Positions 11,801-24,332 are shown, counted from the stretch's first letter. The stretch is 64,000 nt of DNA from Ailanthus altissimus (GCA_946807835.1 OX327683.1:7569001-7633000); one strand, 5' to 3'. Made by a program: numbers and translations. Notes: generated by a model from the letters alone, not told the origin.

Positions 11801-13457
11801 CTTCTTAGTATTACATTAATGCATGAGAAAATGAAGGTAGAGGTGAGGGTTTGGTGTTGTTTTCATTAGGTATAGGTTCAATACTTTCCTTACCCTTAGA
11901 GATTGATTCATCACTCTCATGAGGTTCAGGAATTTCTTTTTCAATAATTTTACCACTCCAAAGAGTAATAACTGCTTTAACTTGATCCATGTGTTAACTT
12001 CCTGAACTACATGCATTTAAGTTATGTTATCCTTTAGGGTTTGGCTGTGGTTGAGAAGGAAATTTTCCTTTCTCATGAATGTTCAGTGCAGATGCAAATT
12101 TAGCAAGTGTATCTTTCAAATCAGCAAATGTTTTAGCATTTTGAGAATTAACAGACTCTTGTTTTTCAATGAATGTATGCAAGGTTTCTTTAAGATTTTT
12201 CCTAAGAGGTGGGATATATGGTGCATAACCTTGATGATTTTGAAAGTTTTGGTGTAGTTGGAAAGGTGGTTGTGAAGCCTGTGCTTGAGTGTCATTCCTC
12301 AAACTAAAATTCGGGTCATTTCGCCATCCAAAATTATAGTTTTATGAATATGGGTTATTGTTTGACCGCTTGAACGTGTTTAGAACATTGGCTTGTTCAT
12401 GGAGACATTCCCTAAATACAGGCAAAGTTGGGCAATCATTGGTAGAGTGATAATGGGTTTCACAAATGTGATACACAATTTCTTGAACAGATTTTATTTG
12501 ATCACTATTTTTCATTTCTAAGGTTTCGAATTTTCTAGCAAGGGATGCTAATTTAGCTTGAAGGTCATGATCTTTCCTAAGATGATAAATACCCCCACTA
12601 GATGTAGTGATTTGATTTTTTCTAGGTGCCTTATAGGTACCAGCAGTGTCCCAATTTTGAGTATTTTCTACTAGTAAGTCAAGATAGCTCATTGCCTCTT
12701 CTGGGTCTTTTTTCTCAAATGTTCCATTACACATCATTTCTACCATTTGCCTAACTTGGGGTGTTAAGCCCTCATAGAAATTTGAGACTAGTCTCCATGT
12801 TTCAAAACCATGATGGGGACAGGTATTAAGTAATTCTTTATACCTTTCCCAACATTGGTAAAGGGTCTCTCCTGATTTTTGGGCAAAAGTGGTGATTTAT
12901 CTTTTGAAAGAATTTGTTCTATGGGAGGGAAAAAACTTTTTTAGGAATTGTTGTTGCATCTCATTCCATAAAGAAATGGATCCTGACCTAAGGTTTTGTA
13001 GCTATGTTTTAACTTTATCTTTTAAAGAAAAAGGGAAAAGCTTAAGTCAGATTGTGTTCATGCTACAATTTTGATCATTATACGTGTTACACACTTCTTC
13101 AAATTCTCTTAAATGTAGATAAGGGTTCTCTGCATCTAAGTCATGAAAAGTGGGTAAAAGTTGGATAATGCCTGGCTTAAAATTAAAATGCGTTGCTTTC
13201 GGAGGAAAAATTAAGCAAGATGGTGCACCGGTCCGTGTAGGGTTCATATAGTCTCTAAGTGTCCTAAGTCGGTTATGGTCATTATGTTGAGACTGATTGT
13301 CCCCTGGGTCTATGAGTCTCTCAATTTGATTTTCGCTCATGGTGTTAATTAGTAAATAATGAGAAGATGAAGGAGAATCTAACAAATTATCAAAGGAAGT
13401 TTTGCAATTACCTTTCACCAAACGATGAGAATTAGGATCTCGAAACCAACCGCTCAT
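11801..13457 (-). pseudogene. Gag of Athila-like element B
   Basis: The likely start is MSGWFRDPNSHRL at about 13457, just inside the primer site. The Athila/Tat-type Gag wording follows: LRTLRDYMNPTRTGAPSCLI, FNFKPGIIQLLPTF, and NPYLHLREFEEVCNTY. Further on come MVEMMCNGTFEKKDPEEAMS and a glutamine/proline-rich part (12302-12027). Several frameshifts and stops split the frame (near 13050, 12750, 12310, 12020). Its product would form the virus-like particle. Confidence 0.82.
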
Positions 13458-13771
13458 AAAAAGAAATAAAACGAAATACAATAACAATAAATAATACAAA
13501 TAAGAGAAAATTAAATATTAAACACAAGTAAATAAAATAGGAAAAACTAAAAGCAAAATAAAGATAAATAATTAGAAGTTAGATCAGTAATGTTAGATTA
13601 TATAATAAACAAATAAATAAATAAAGCACGTTAGGGACTCAGCCTTCCATGAAAATAAAAAGCGAAAATAAAAATAGAATAATAAATAAAGTAAAGCATG
13701 TTAGGAGACTTAGCTTTTCATGAAAATAAAATAAACAAACAAACAACAACAAAACAAAATATTAATTTTAC

Positions 13772-13790
13772 CTCCTGGGCAATGGCGCCA
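13772..13790 (-). other. Primer-binding site of element B (Asp-tRNA type)
   Basis: On the minus strand the bases TGGCGCCATTGCCCAGGA follow the 5' LTR after a short run of t. Athila/Tat-type elements typically use TGGCGCCGTTGCCGGGGA, complementary to aspartate tRNA. The site confirms that the right LTR is the element's 5' LTR. Confidence 0.8.
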
Positions 13791-13796
13791 AAAAAT

Positions 13797-15227
13797 TGAC
13801 ACGTTTAGAATATAAGAGTTATTCTTAAGTGCAGGATTGTCGAAGTAATAAATAACCCGATGAGAACGGGATGGATCCACAGGGAAGTAGAATTAAAATT
13901 ACAAATTATAAGCACATGTAAGATAATTAATGTAGTATAAGATGTTTGCAAATATTATTTCAATTAACCAATTCAAATAAAAAGCTAAGGTTAGGGGGAT
14001 TCACTCTTGGCATAAGAAGTAAGAATATATTTAACTTTTTTTATAACTTAATTGGAATCCTCACACAAAAGAGGTTCCAATCAGAAAATATAGCAATTAA
14101 GGTTCATCATCATTTATATATTTATTAGTATTTATTTCTTTCAATTATTATACACCAAATCTTATAAATGGGTTCAAGTATTTATTACGCCAATCTTTAT
14201 ATTTGTCTACAATAAATCAAGACTCCCACTTTACAAGAAATGTTATATACACCAAATCTTGTAAATGGTTTCAAGAATTTATTGTGCCAAATATTAAGTT
14301 TGTCAATAATAAATCAAGAATCACCACTATAGAAGAAAGGGTATTAATTCTACAAACAAAATAAATACATCATATATAAATTTACATAACTTAAAAATGA
14401 AGCATTAAATTCATGAATAAATATTAAACATATCTTATTACCTTGCCGAGAGCTTCACCCTTTCACCTTAGCTTAAAAAACATTATTTGGACATAATAAA
14501 ACTAAAGAAAAAGAAAAGAAATGGAAGAATAAATAACACGATTTAATAGTAAACAAGAGAAATAATATTACAAAGAAATGGATACAAAGGACAAGTATTT
14601 TGAACTAAATTCTAACTTTCTAATTATATCCTTTAGGCATAAACAAGCCACCTATTTATAGAAAAATATGGATAAATTGAGACAAATTTGGAGGGAACCA
14701 CTTGGTTGATGAAAGTCAAGAATGGTGGCAAAATAATTTGCATTGATTATCACTAGGGCACCCACTTATTTATCCAATGTGTAATTGATGTGATCCGAAT
14801 TAACTATCACTCAAAACATCAAAGTTGTATATAAGTCTCTTATCTTTCCAAATTGAGTGATCTCATACGTATTAGATATGTATTTCTATAGTTATGGGCC
14901 AAATACTGATGACTGTTCAAACTGGGCCTGTACTGCAAATCAATTCTATTCTAGGCTATTTTCACCCTCTAAACACTCGAATTTCAAATGCTTTGTGAAA
15001 TACAATATGTTAGTCCATTGAGTCATCTCTTCATAGGATCAAGAATCACCACAATGAGATCTTTAGGTAGAAAGGTATGCTCATTTCACGGAACCTACAA
15101 CAAAACAGTTAAAAGATAATTAGGTACAATATTGTAAACATACTTAAGTTAAGAAAATTAAATACACTAATAATACAAAATAATCATGTAAAACTCTTAT
15201 TAAATGTGTAATTTCAAGTGTTCATCA
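13797..15227 (-). repeat. 5' LTR of Athila-like element B
   Basis: 1431 bp, the partner of 3520-4948, with the same TG...CA ends. It abuts copia element A at 15228, where A's reading frame resumes in the protease. The next five bases (attga) match the gttga on the other side except for one base. Confidence 0.92.
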
Positions 15228-18200
15228 ATTGATTTAAATGATTCCTTGATAGTAGATTCTGGAGCCACTAATTATATTTTTAATTCATTGCAAGGGATCC
15301 AGGAAACTAAAAAACTCAGTGAATGGAAGATTAGTCTAAAGTTAGGAAATGGCGCAACTGTTGCAGCCAAGGCAGTGGGAGTTGTTCAACTTTATTTTGA
15401 TGATTTTTAGACTTTAGTATTAGATGATTATTTGTTAGTACCAGAACTCAAACATAATTTGATTTCAGTTAGTTATTTGAATAAATTTGGTTATTCTGTT
15501 ATATTTGACTCAATTGTGGTGATCAAAAGAAATAAGTCGTTTATATGTTCTGGTACACTAGTTAACAATTTATACTGCATATATCCTAAAATTAACTCAC
15601 TGCATGACACAAAATTGAATAATGAATCTAATCACCATAAAAGGATTAAAGTAACTCCTACTAATCAAACGTATCTATGGCATCTACCTCTTGGTCATAT
15701 TAGTTTAGATAGGATCCAAAGACTGGTCAAAGATGGACCTTGAGTTCATTAGATATTGAACTATTACCAGTCTGCGAATTCTGTATAAAAGGTAAAATAA
15801 TAAGAAGACCCTTTAATGCTAAAGGTAATAGAGCTATTGAAACGTTAGAATTAGTGCACTCTGACGTGTGTGGGCCCATGAGCACATACCCACACAAACT
15901 AGAGGAGATTATGAATATTTCATCACTTTCATTGATGATTATTCTAGATTTGATTATGTATACCTAATGCGCCATAAGTATGAGGCGTTTGATAAATTCT
16001 AAGAGTTTCAGGTAGAAGTGGAAAAGCAATTAGGAAAACACATAAAGACACTTAGATCTTATCGATGTGGCGAATACCTTTATAGTGAGTTCAGGACCTA
16101 TTTGTTAGACAATGAGATATTATCCCAGTTGACTGCACCAGGGTCACCCCAGCAAAATAGTGTAGCAGAAATGAGAAATAGAACTCTTCTTGAAATGGTG
16201 AGGTCAATGATGAGTTATTCAACTTTACCCATCTCGTTCTAGAGTTATGCCTGGGAAACAACCATGTATCTTCTTAACTTAATTCCATCTAAGTCAGTCT
16301 CTAAAACACCTCTAGAAATATTGATAGGACGTAAACCAAGTTTATGTCATATACATATATGGCAGCACATGTGCTAAAAGGAAAGACAGAAGTTAGAATC
16401 TAAGTTAGAAGTTTGTCTGTTTGTTGGCTATCCTAAAAGAATAAAAGGAAGTCTTTTTTATAGTTATTAAGATAAGAAAGTATTAGTTAGCAGTAATACA
16501 ATCTTTCTTGAAGAAGACTATATGAAAGACTTCCAGCCTAGGAGTAGCATAATTTTTGATGAGTTATCTAGGAACTCAAATATTGTAGTTGATAGAGTCA
16601 ATGAGTAAATGTCTAATTCAGATCATAATAACCAACTAGAGCCAATTGTAGAACAACAACCATCGATACTTCATCATAGTGGAAGGATTATCAGATGTCC
16701 AACTAGGTACATGTTAATTGAAGAGTCATTTCAGGCAGTCTTTAATGAGTATGAACTAGATCCCACTAGTTATGATAAAACAGTGGTTGATAAAGATGCA
16801 AAATATTGGCATAAAGCTATGAAATTAGAAATGGATTCTATGTATTCCAATAAAGTCTGAAAACTTGTAGAGAAACCTAAAGGGATAAAACTCATATAGT
16901 GTAAATGGGTCTACAAGAGAAAGAAAGGGGTAGATAGGAAGGTGAAAACCTTCAAAGTTAGGCTTGTTGCTAAATGGTACACTCAGAAAGAAGGTATCGA
17001 CTATAAGGAGACCTTTTCGTTGATAGCCATGCTTAAGTCTACTAGAATTCTCTATAAATTGCAGCAAGTCTTGATTATGAGATTTGACAAATGGATGTCA
17101 AGACTGCCTTTCTTAATGGAAATCTTGAAGAAACTATCTATATGATATAACCGGATGATTTTATAGTTATAGGCCAAGAGCATATAGTTTGTAAACTGCA
17201 AAAATCTATCTATGAGCTTAAACAAGCATCTAGATCACAAAACATCAAATTTGATCAGGCAATCAAATGATTTGATTTTGATCAAAATCTTGATGAACCT
17301 TGTGTTTACAAGAAGATAGATAGGCAGTTGGTGATTTTTCTAGTCCTATATTTTAGATGATATTCTACTCATTGTAAATGATGTATGAGCATTATCATCA
17401 GATAAAATAACTATTTTGGTATGAATGATCTAAAAGAAGCCAATAACATCTTTAGGATCAAAGTATTAAGAGATCTCAAGTTAAAGATATTAGGCTTATC
17501 CCAAACTGAGTATATCAATAAAATTTTGATCAAGTTTTCCATGCATAATTTCAAAAGGGATTGTTTTCCTTTAGATATGGAATTGATCTGTCCAAGTATC
17601 AGTTTCCTAAGACAACTGAAGAGATAGATTGCATGAGAAGTATTCCTTATGCATTAGTAGTGAAAAGTCTCATGTATGTAATGTCACGTACTAGACCAGA
17701 TGTTTGTTATATAAGTTTGAATGATCGGTGGATATCAATTTAATCCAAGACTAGAACACTGGACTGCAATAAAGCATATATTCAAGTACCTTCAGAGAAT
17801 GAAAGATTATATGCTTGTATATTTCAATGAGAATCTTATACCTATTGGGTATACAGATTTAGAATTCTAATAACATAGGATACCTCGAATATTTCTCAGG
17901 ATATGTGTTCACTTTAAGTGGTGGAGCTATAAGTTGGAGGAGTACAAAATAATCATGTATTACAGGCTTTACTATGGAAGCTGAATATATAGTTGCATCT
18001 GAAGCTACAAAATAGGCTATATAGCTCCGAAAGTTCCTTATGGCGCTTAAGACGGTACCTAGTGCTTAGATGCCTATTATTCTTTATTAAGATAATAGAA
18101 AGGGTAGTAGCACAATCTAAGGATTCAAATACCATAAGAGAAGAAAACACATTGAGAGAAAAATCATGTTTGGTAAGGGAGTTTTGTGCAAAATGGTGAG

Positions 18201-18290
18201 GTCATGGTATCTAAGATTACGTAAGCAGATAATCTAGTGGATCCATTCACCTAAGTCAATGCCAGCAAAGAGTTTTAAAACTCATATAAA
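15228..18290 (+). pseudogene. Decayed copia pol (element A): protease, integrase, RT, RNase H
   Basis: The frame resumes directly after the nested element. Protease: LIVDSGATNYIFNSLQ near 15246-15294. GAG-pre-integrase: LWHLPLGHISLDRIQRLVK near 15676-15732. Integrase: zinc pair CEFCIKGK (15771), VHSDVCGPMSTY, then APGSPQQNSVAEMRN (16138-16180). RT: VRLVAKWYTQKEGIDYKETF (16954-17015) and a Y-x-x-D-D box near 17346. RNase H end: SGYVFTLSGGAISWRSTK near 17895-17950, then TMEAEYIVASEA. Stops and frameshifts occur in every domain. The intact polyprotein would replicate and integrate the element. Confidence 0.9.
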
Positions 18291-18328
18291 TAATATTGGG
18301 GTTCAATAGTTACTCGACATGCTTTAGG

Positions 18329-18341
18329 GCAAGTGGGAGAT
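18329..18341 (+). other. Polypurine tract of element A
   Basis: gcaagtgggagat stands directly before the 3' LTR start TGTTAG. The wording is the usual one for plant copia plus-strand priming. Confidence 0.8.
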
Positions 18342-19730
18342 TGTTAGATATATAATGTTATTTATGCCCTTAAAGCATGTGAAATAATATTTTATTTGAT
18401 TAATAAAAGTTTATTCATAAATATAATTAAGCATACATTGATGAGTCCATATTTATAAAGTATGTGATCTATGTATTAGGCATATGATGCTAATACAGAG
18501 GGTATAGATCATAAGTTCTTTATAAATTATATAATGTTCACAACCATTAATGAAAAGGGCATTTCATTATGTAAGGTTGTAGTTTTTTCTACTTCTTATA
18601 GTGGATGATTTACCTTGATCATTAAAGTAGAGACTTCGAGTAGAGAAACTAATGTATATGATACATTGAACAGGACTACTATGAATTTTGATATGGTTAA
18701 CTAAATGTCATAGATCTTAATTCACAAAAGCTTTAATAAGCTTGATTGATCTTAATCCTGATCAGGTAATGAACTTACATTTATGCGTTGTATCTTTTGA
18801 GCTATCATGAAGTGAGATCCATATAAACGGTCAAAACTTTAATAGCTTAGAGATATAATTTTATGAGTCGTAGGAACATATATTTGCAAGATGGAATCTA
18901 ATAATTAATGTTCACCTAAGATGTTTGTAGTACTTGATCATTAGAAACTGTGGCCACAGTTTATTCAATAAATTATTTATTGAATAATAATATTTATTTT
19001 TAATTTATTTACAAATATAGATATATTAAAAATGATTATTAGAGCATTCGAGGACTTAAGGGCAAATAAATAATTAAAGAGGTAAAATATGTTTTTTAGC
19101 CGTAGCTTTAATTATGGACATCAATTAAATGGTTTAAATGGTTATTGTTGATCTAAAGACCAAGCCCAATTTAATTAAAAGGAGTTTTAATTAAATGGGC
19201 TTTTGTTTTATAACATAGGTTACTAGAATATAACCCTTAGCTTTTAGTGGAATAGTCTAGAGTTAACTTAGAAGAATTAGTGTATTATGAGATAATAAGG
19301 ACTAAACCTTTTAAGTTGGAGCTAGGAAGCCTATGGGTCTTGCAGTCCCTCTACTAGCTCAAATCCTAATCAAGCTTTAATTTTCTAATCCTAATCAAAT
19401 TCTAAATATCCAAGAGAGATCCCTATATATATGAGAGGTATGTAATAAGAAAAGAGACCACAATAATAGTGGGAAAAGAATTTAATCAATACAATTCTCT
19501 TAGATTTGGGTATTAGTGGTTTTAGAGATTAAGAAAGATCCACGTGCCCACACGCGTTGAGTTTGAAGATTGAAGATAGTAGAGAAGATTGCAGCCAGTC
19601 AATTCAAGATTTGTCATAGCGAGGAATTAAGGTAATCTTCTATCCCTATACATGTAATTATGAACAAAACGATCTGACTTTCGCTACATTTATTTTTATA
19701 AACAGAAAAGTTTTATTTACCATACCAACA
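18342..19730 (+). repeat. 3' LTR of copia element A
   Basis: A complete 1389-bp LTR from TGTTAGATAT to CATACCAACA. The second half matches 1-831. It contains a 14-base perfect palindrome (actgtggccacagt, about 18947-18960) followed by a longer AT inverted repeat. A small leader-like stretch with tatatatgagagg (19428-19440) before several purine-rich bases could be the promoter region, but this is only inferred. Confidence 0.93.
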
Positions 19731-19958
19731 GATTACTCTAAACTATTATTTAAATATATTAACACCAAATTGTACTTTGGCAGGTTTAGCCCATGGTGCT
19801 TTTGTTAATAGCAAAAATTAGCTGAGATGCTGATTTATCTAGATCTAAAGCTGCACATGGAGAACCTGATCAAGCTGCTGGCTTTCTTGCGTTATGGTAG
19901 TTCACGGAGGTGTAGGCCGGTTGTTGGCTTTTTACTAAAGAGGATTGATAAGTATGGG
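19731..19958 (+). other. Unassigned 228-bp interval between elements A and C
   Basis: This is the sequence into which A and C inserted. It continues as tacggtgttaagc at 33289 on the other side of C. One frame (about 19818-19957) is open and encodes HMENLIKLLAFLRYG-like residues. A second frame reads DADLSRSKAAHGEPDQAAGF, and a splice-acceptor-like ctttggcag precedes it at 19774-19782. I do not recognise it; it may be an older genic or transposon remnant. Confidence 0.35.
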
Positions 19959-20172
19959 TGCTGATGCTAGCCTAAATATTTCTTAGTACGGGTGTAAGCC
20001 GTAGTCTTGTTGATAGAGTTTTGCTTGTCCTTCTCTACGAAAGACCCAAGTTCTGCAATACGCTAGTTGTATCACAGTCTAAGTCTAACGACAGACCTTA
20101 CTTACTGAAAATCAAGCCTTGTTTAGCCAAACATAGAGCATACATGGACTCTAACATATTTTTATGCGAACA
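19959..20172 (+). repeat. 5' LTR of element C, internally deleted
   Basis: Starts TGCTGATGC and ends cgaaca. It matches the beginning (TGTTGATGC) and the last ~190 bp of the 3' LTR, from the gtagtcttgttgatagag block onward. At 214 bp against 471 bp it lacks about 257 bp in the middle. The identical flanking atggg fixes both outer ends. Confidence 0.82.
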
Positions 20173-20178
20173 TCTTTT

Positions 20179-20198
20179 TGGTACGCCCAGTAGGACCA
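20179..20198 (+). other. Primer-binding site of element C
   Basis: ttggtacgcccagtaggacc begins six bases after the LTR. It resembles the TTGGCGCCCACCGTGGG-type primer sites of Tat/Ogre elements with several changes. The tRNA cannot be fixed from so mutated a site. Confidence 0.55.
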
Positions 20199-20339
20199 AC
20201 ACTTGTATTCTAGTGACAACTAGACATATGGCTAAAAATAGAATGGGTGTTAGTGGTACTGACGGATCTACAACACCAATTGGTGTCAGTGCAAATGACG
20301 GATCTTCTATATCCCCCTCCCTCAACAGGGTGGAAACCT

Positions 20340-22500
20340 CTCAAGCTTGAACAAATTTGATTGAGTCTCCTTCTTATTGAGGAAGATTCACTAGATCGGC
20401 TAAAAGAAATTCACAGAAATACCTTACCCTATCCGCGACCCTTTTCTACGACTGACGTTTAGGAATTAATAGCTCATATCACCCAAAAAACTCAACAGTT
20501 CAGCACTATACTCACTAATCAGATGGTGGCAGTGTTCTATCCTTTAATCGAGGATAGCCAAAATTTAAACCGTAGCATATTGAGGAATTTAGAGGCCCTA
20601 CGGCAAAACCAAGCTGACTTTACTGCTTTATTACAATACTGTCCTAATCTAGAATTGCAAGAACCTTGTCGTTGACATTACCCAAACTCCGATTTGCAAT
20701 ACAGATCAATTAACTTGTTGTGACGACCCGCTGAGGGGTACTTCAGCACACTCCCAAATTAATCAGAATCAACTCGGTCAAGTTTTCAGCTATGATTAAG
20801 CCAGAATATGATAAACTTCAGAAACCAGCCGTTTCCAAATCAGGAGACAGTCGGCTAAACCCAGTTAAGGACGATTCAATTTGGAACCATAGAACCAACA
20901 AGGCTATAAAATTTTAGAATTCTCACTATTTTTAGGGGGAAGAAAGTATTACAACGTTTGAATATATTTCCAGGTTTACTGTTCAATATGGCGAGGTTGA
21001 ATCATTCCCTTAATGGAAGTTACGATTATTCGATAATTTCTTAACAAAAACAGCCTTCACTTGGTATACCAATTTGGTACCTGAGTCGATAGCTAGCTGA
21101 GAGTAATTGGAGGATAAGTTGCATGTCGAGTTTTGTAGACCGCCTTCAAATGTGCATTAGCTAACATTGTTAGACTGTCATAAATGCTAAACGAGTTTAT
21201 CTCAAAATATATAAGCCGCTTCAAAAAGTTACGGGCACGATGTTAAACTTAAATATCAGAAACTGATTCAGTTTTTATGGTCGTCCGTGGAATGACTTTT
21301 ACAATGAGAGAATATTTTGAAAGGCATCACTTCTGAGATTTGTAGCGACCAGGATCGTTAATTATGAGCGGTTGTTTCTAGAGAATGATAAAAAAGAGCA
21401 TCCTCCAATGGGACATATTACAAAAATCAAATAGATGTAGCTGCTATACAAGCCGAATCAGAAAGTGATTCTGAGGACACAGATGGAGAAGACGTATGCT
21501 TGGTTGAAATCATCAAAAGTATCCATACAAATGCCTAGCTTTAAAGCGTGCGTCACCAACCAAAGAGAAGAAAAAGATCGATAGAAATACTCAAATCACG
21601 AAAGAATACTCCTTTAATTTAAAAAAAAGGCCGATCACATTTTCGACTGGTTGCTGAAAGATGGCAAATTAAGCTATTTGAAGGCCATACTATACCACTG
21701 GTTAAGCAAAGAGCTGGAAAAGACTACTGCAAGTGGCAAAATTCTTGGCGACCTAGTACAAATAATTGCTTCATCTTCAGAAATGAAATTCAAAGGCTAA
21801 TCAACAAAGGTCAACTACTCTTTTCTTCAAAAGGCAGGGCTTCTTTGGTTGAAACAGATCCTTTTCCATCGGCACACATAAATGTCATCATTATAACATA
21901 GAGAGAGGTTAGAGGAACAACCCTGAATATAGGGTTGACCGATAAACCACAAATAAAAATTCATGTCACTGACCCGGCATCAGGGGCAACTAGAAATAAT
22001 AAAATGGTGATTATATAGCCGTTACTAGAGAGATCAACACAGACCTGTCTGGTTTTCCCATAATGCCAGACAACATTCCAAAAAGTACAGGTGGTTTCTG
22101 AGTAGGCAAGTAATGACAGATGACCCTTAAGGACTTTCAAGCCCAAACCGATCACTCGGAACCAATAGAAAAATAACAAGCTGTGAAGAAGTGTCTTTCA
22201 ACAACTAGGACAGCTGTATAACAGTACCAGACCGACCAAAAATCAAAAAAGGCGACAGCAAAGGTAACAGCAACAGCAACTCAGACGATTAGAATATACC
22301 ATTAAGATTCAAGGAGAGAGCATAAATCCTGAAGTACTATCTAAGATTAATAGTATTAATAAGAAATTAAACGATCAACAGCATCAAAAGAAAATTTTGC
22401 GTCGGGTTTTGAGACCGATCAGTAAGAACATAGTGCCAGACATCGTCCTGGATGATATTGACAATAATTCAATGAAAGAACAACCTGATAAAGATAATGT
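20340..22500 (+). pseudogene. Gag of Tat/Ogre-like element C
   Basis: Heavily broken. Recognisable pieces include TFEYISRFTVQYGEVESFP (about 20948-21004), FTWYTNLVPESI (about 21056-21092), and a C-terminal stretch near 21715-21850 whose residues (CKWHNSWRP, then FRNEIQRLINKGQLLF in shifting frames) match the C-x-W-H-N-S zinc-like block of Tat/Ogre Gag. An acidic patch, AESESDSEDTDGEDV, lies near 21447-21491. The piece order fits a roughly 700-residue Gag. Confidence 0.7.
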
Positions 22501-22528
22501 GGCGGTCACCCCATCCTAACTAGTTAAT

Positions 22529-22987
22529 ATGGTTGTGATGCTTCCCGAGTCATTTCTCTCTAAACCTGGACAAGCGTCTACTTTGGATGGTGACATTGTC
22601 GAGGTATGTAATGTCAGCGACAAATCAGATGAACTAACTCAGTTTATGTTGCCTCAGCCAAATGATCATATGACCAATCATATTTGGCCACTCTATATAA
22701 AGGCCAATCTTAATGGGACACCAAGCAAAATGATTTTAATTGATAATGGGTCTGGTGTCAATATCCTAGCTTCGAAAATATTACAGAGACTGGACATCGA
22801 TAAAAGCAATTTTGACAGGACGGCTGTCGTTATGACCAATTTTGCTGGCCTCGAAACCCTTGCAGATAGGTTTACCAACCTTAAGGTGCGGGTCGGCCGT
22901 GTTGAACTAGAGGAACCATTTTACGTAGTTAATGTTTCAAGTGACTATAACTTCTTACTAGACCGTGATTGGATTCATTCTAATTAA
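22529..22987 (+). pseudogene. Aspartic protease of element C
   Basis: An open frame of 152 codons with MILIDNGSGVNILASKIL, the retropepsin active site (D-x-G-S, here D-N-G-S). FAGLETLADRFTNLKVRVG and FYVVNVSSDYNFLLDRDWIH follow, corresponding to the flap and the C-terminal loop (usual end: L-L-G-R-P-W-I-H). The second conserved glycine is changed (LLDRDW). It is the least damaged part of C. Confidence 0.85.
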
Positions 22988-23379
22988 GAGTTGTCGTCCA
23001 ATATGCACCAAATGATTTTCTGATAGTAACTAGAGGGCTCAATGGAAATAATCTATGCCAATCCAGATCCGTTCTAAGGTAATAGGCAGGTGATGACCGC
23101 AACACTTTATGACCCAAGTATTGTAACTACTATGCTAAACCGAAAAGTAGAACCAGGCTATGACACTGCCAAGTTAGACATTTAAGTCATAATAGACAAT
23201 TTGGCTTCCCCGACAATGGTCATGAAAAATTGTCACCTGTTTACTTTAAAAATGAGTGAACCATCTTTCACAACGGTTAAATATGTGTACAAAGATGAGG
23301 ATCAAGAACCACAAGTCGGCCATAATTTAAAGCCATCACCACTGAAGTTGGACGATTAGAACCCTCATGGTAAACCTAA

Positions 23380-24330
23380 AGAAATCAACATAGGTGGCAA
23401 TGAACGTAGGCTAATATTTATTAATACAGAGCTAAAACTGGCTTTCCAGGATAAGTTACTGACAATCTTACGAAAGTTCAGAGATTGCTTTGCGTAGGAT
23501 TATTCAGAAATGCCTGGTCTTAGTAGAAAATTGGTCGAGCATAATCTACCAACAAAAGATGGATATAGGCCATATAAACAAAGCATGAGGAGAATATCCA
23601 GACAAGTAGAAGACAAAGTGGCTAAAGAAATTAAATAGCTCCTCAGTGTAAGTTTTATACGGCCGGCTACCTATGTGGAATGGTTATCAAATATCATCCC
23701 AGTAATTAAGCAAAAACTGCAAGCTGAGAATTTACGTCGATTTTAAAACCTAAATTTGGCAACACCAAAAGATGAATATCCAATGCTAATAGCTGACATG
23801 TTGGTCGACTTGGCAGCAGACTATCAAATTCTTAGTCTCATGGATGGGTATTTAGGATACAATTAAATATTTATTAAAGAGGTCGATGTCCAGAAAATGG
23901 TGTTCCAGTGCCCTAGAGCAAGTAGTAATGCCTTTCAATCTGAAGAATACATAGGTGACTTATAGAGGGCAATGAATGCTATTTTTCATAATATGATTGA
24001 GCAATTTCTAGAGGTCTATATCAACGATCTAGTAATTAAGTCAACAACAACCTAACAACATCTCGATGATCTCTCGGCGACTTTTCAGATAATGAGAATG
24101 CATCAACTGAAGATGAATCCTCTAAAGTGTGCTTTTGGAGTATCGACCGAGAATTTTCTTAGTTTCTTAGTGCATCAGAGGGGGGTGGAGATAGACCCTA
24201 ATAAAGCAAGGGCTATAAAGTAAGCACTCACATAAAAACCAAGAAGAATTACAGTAGTTGATCGACAAAATCAATTTTTTGAGACGGTTTATTTTAAACT
24301 TGGCCGGTTTTTTACATGCATGGTTTCCCT
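23380..24330 (+). pseudogene. Reverse transcriptase of element C
   Basis: RT landmarks appear in order: FRDCFA and YSEMPGLSRKLVEHNLP, YRPYKQSMRRI, SFIRPATYVEWLSNIIPVIK, then QILSLMDGYLGYN, EQFLEVYINDLVIKST and a thumb with LKMNPLKCAFGV. The catalytic box should read Y-I/V-D-D and here is YIND, so the first aspartate has been lost. Stops replace conserved residues at several places. Confidence 0.85.
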
Positions 24331-24332
24331 AG

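Larger units (their letters stand above)
3520..15227 (-). mobile_element. Ty3/gypsy Athila-like retrotransposon B, nested in A
   Basis: Long direct repeats at 3520-4948 and 13797-15227 flank gag, protease, RT, RNase H and integrase, all on the minus strand. A tRNA-Asp-type primer site sits next to the right LTR and a G-rich polypurine tract next to the left LTR, so the 5' end is on the right. Flanking bases gttga (3515-3519) and attga (15228-15232) form a 5-bp target duplication with one mismatch. The Gag start region, the DLGAS protease and the integrase wording ([19 protein letters not shown]) are of the Athila type. It also carries non-retroviral sequence between integrase and 3' LTR (LOG-like copy, unknown frame). 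Confidence 0.93.
1..19730 (+). mobile_element. Ty1/copia LTR retrotransposon A (5' end beyond window)
   Basis: Two direct repeats (1-831 and 18342-19730) bracket a gag-protease-integrase-RT-RNase H series in copia order. A primer-binding site follows the left repeat and a polypurine tract precedes the right one. The 3' LTR starts TGTTAG and ends CCAACA, and the 5 bases after it (gatta, 19731-19735) are the candidate target duplication; its partner lies off the left edge. The element is split by element B at 3520-15227. All reading frames carry stops and frameshifts, so it is a dead copy. Confidence 0.93.

Noticed and set aside
3520..15227. Possible envelope gene in the Athila-like element
   Set aside because: The space between integrase and 3' LTR holds the LOG copy and the unknown frame. 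No signal peptide or transmembrane pair was seen.
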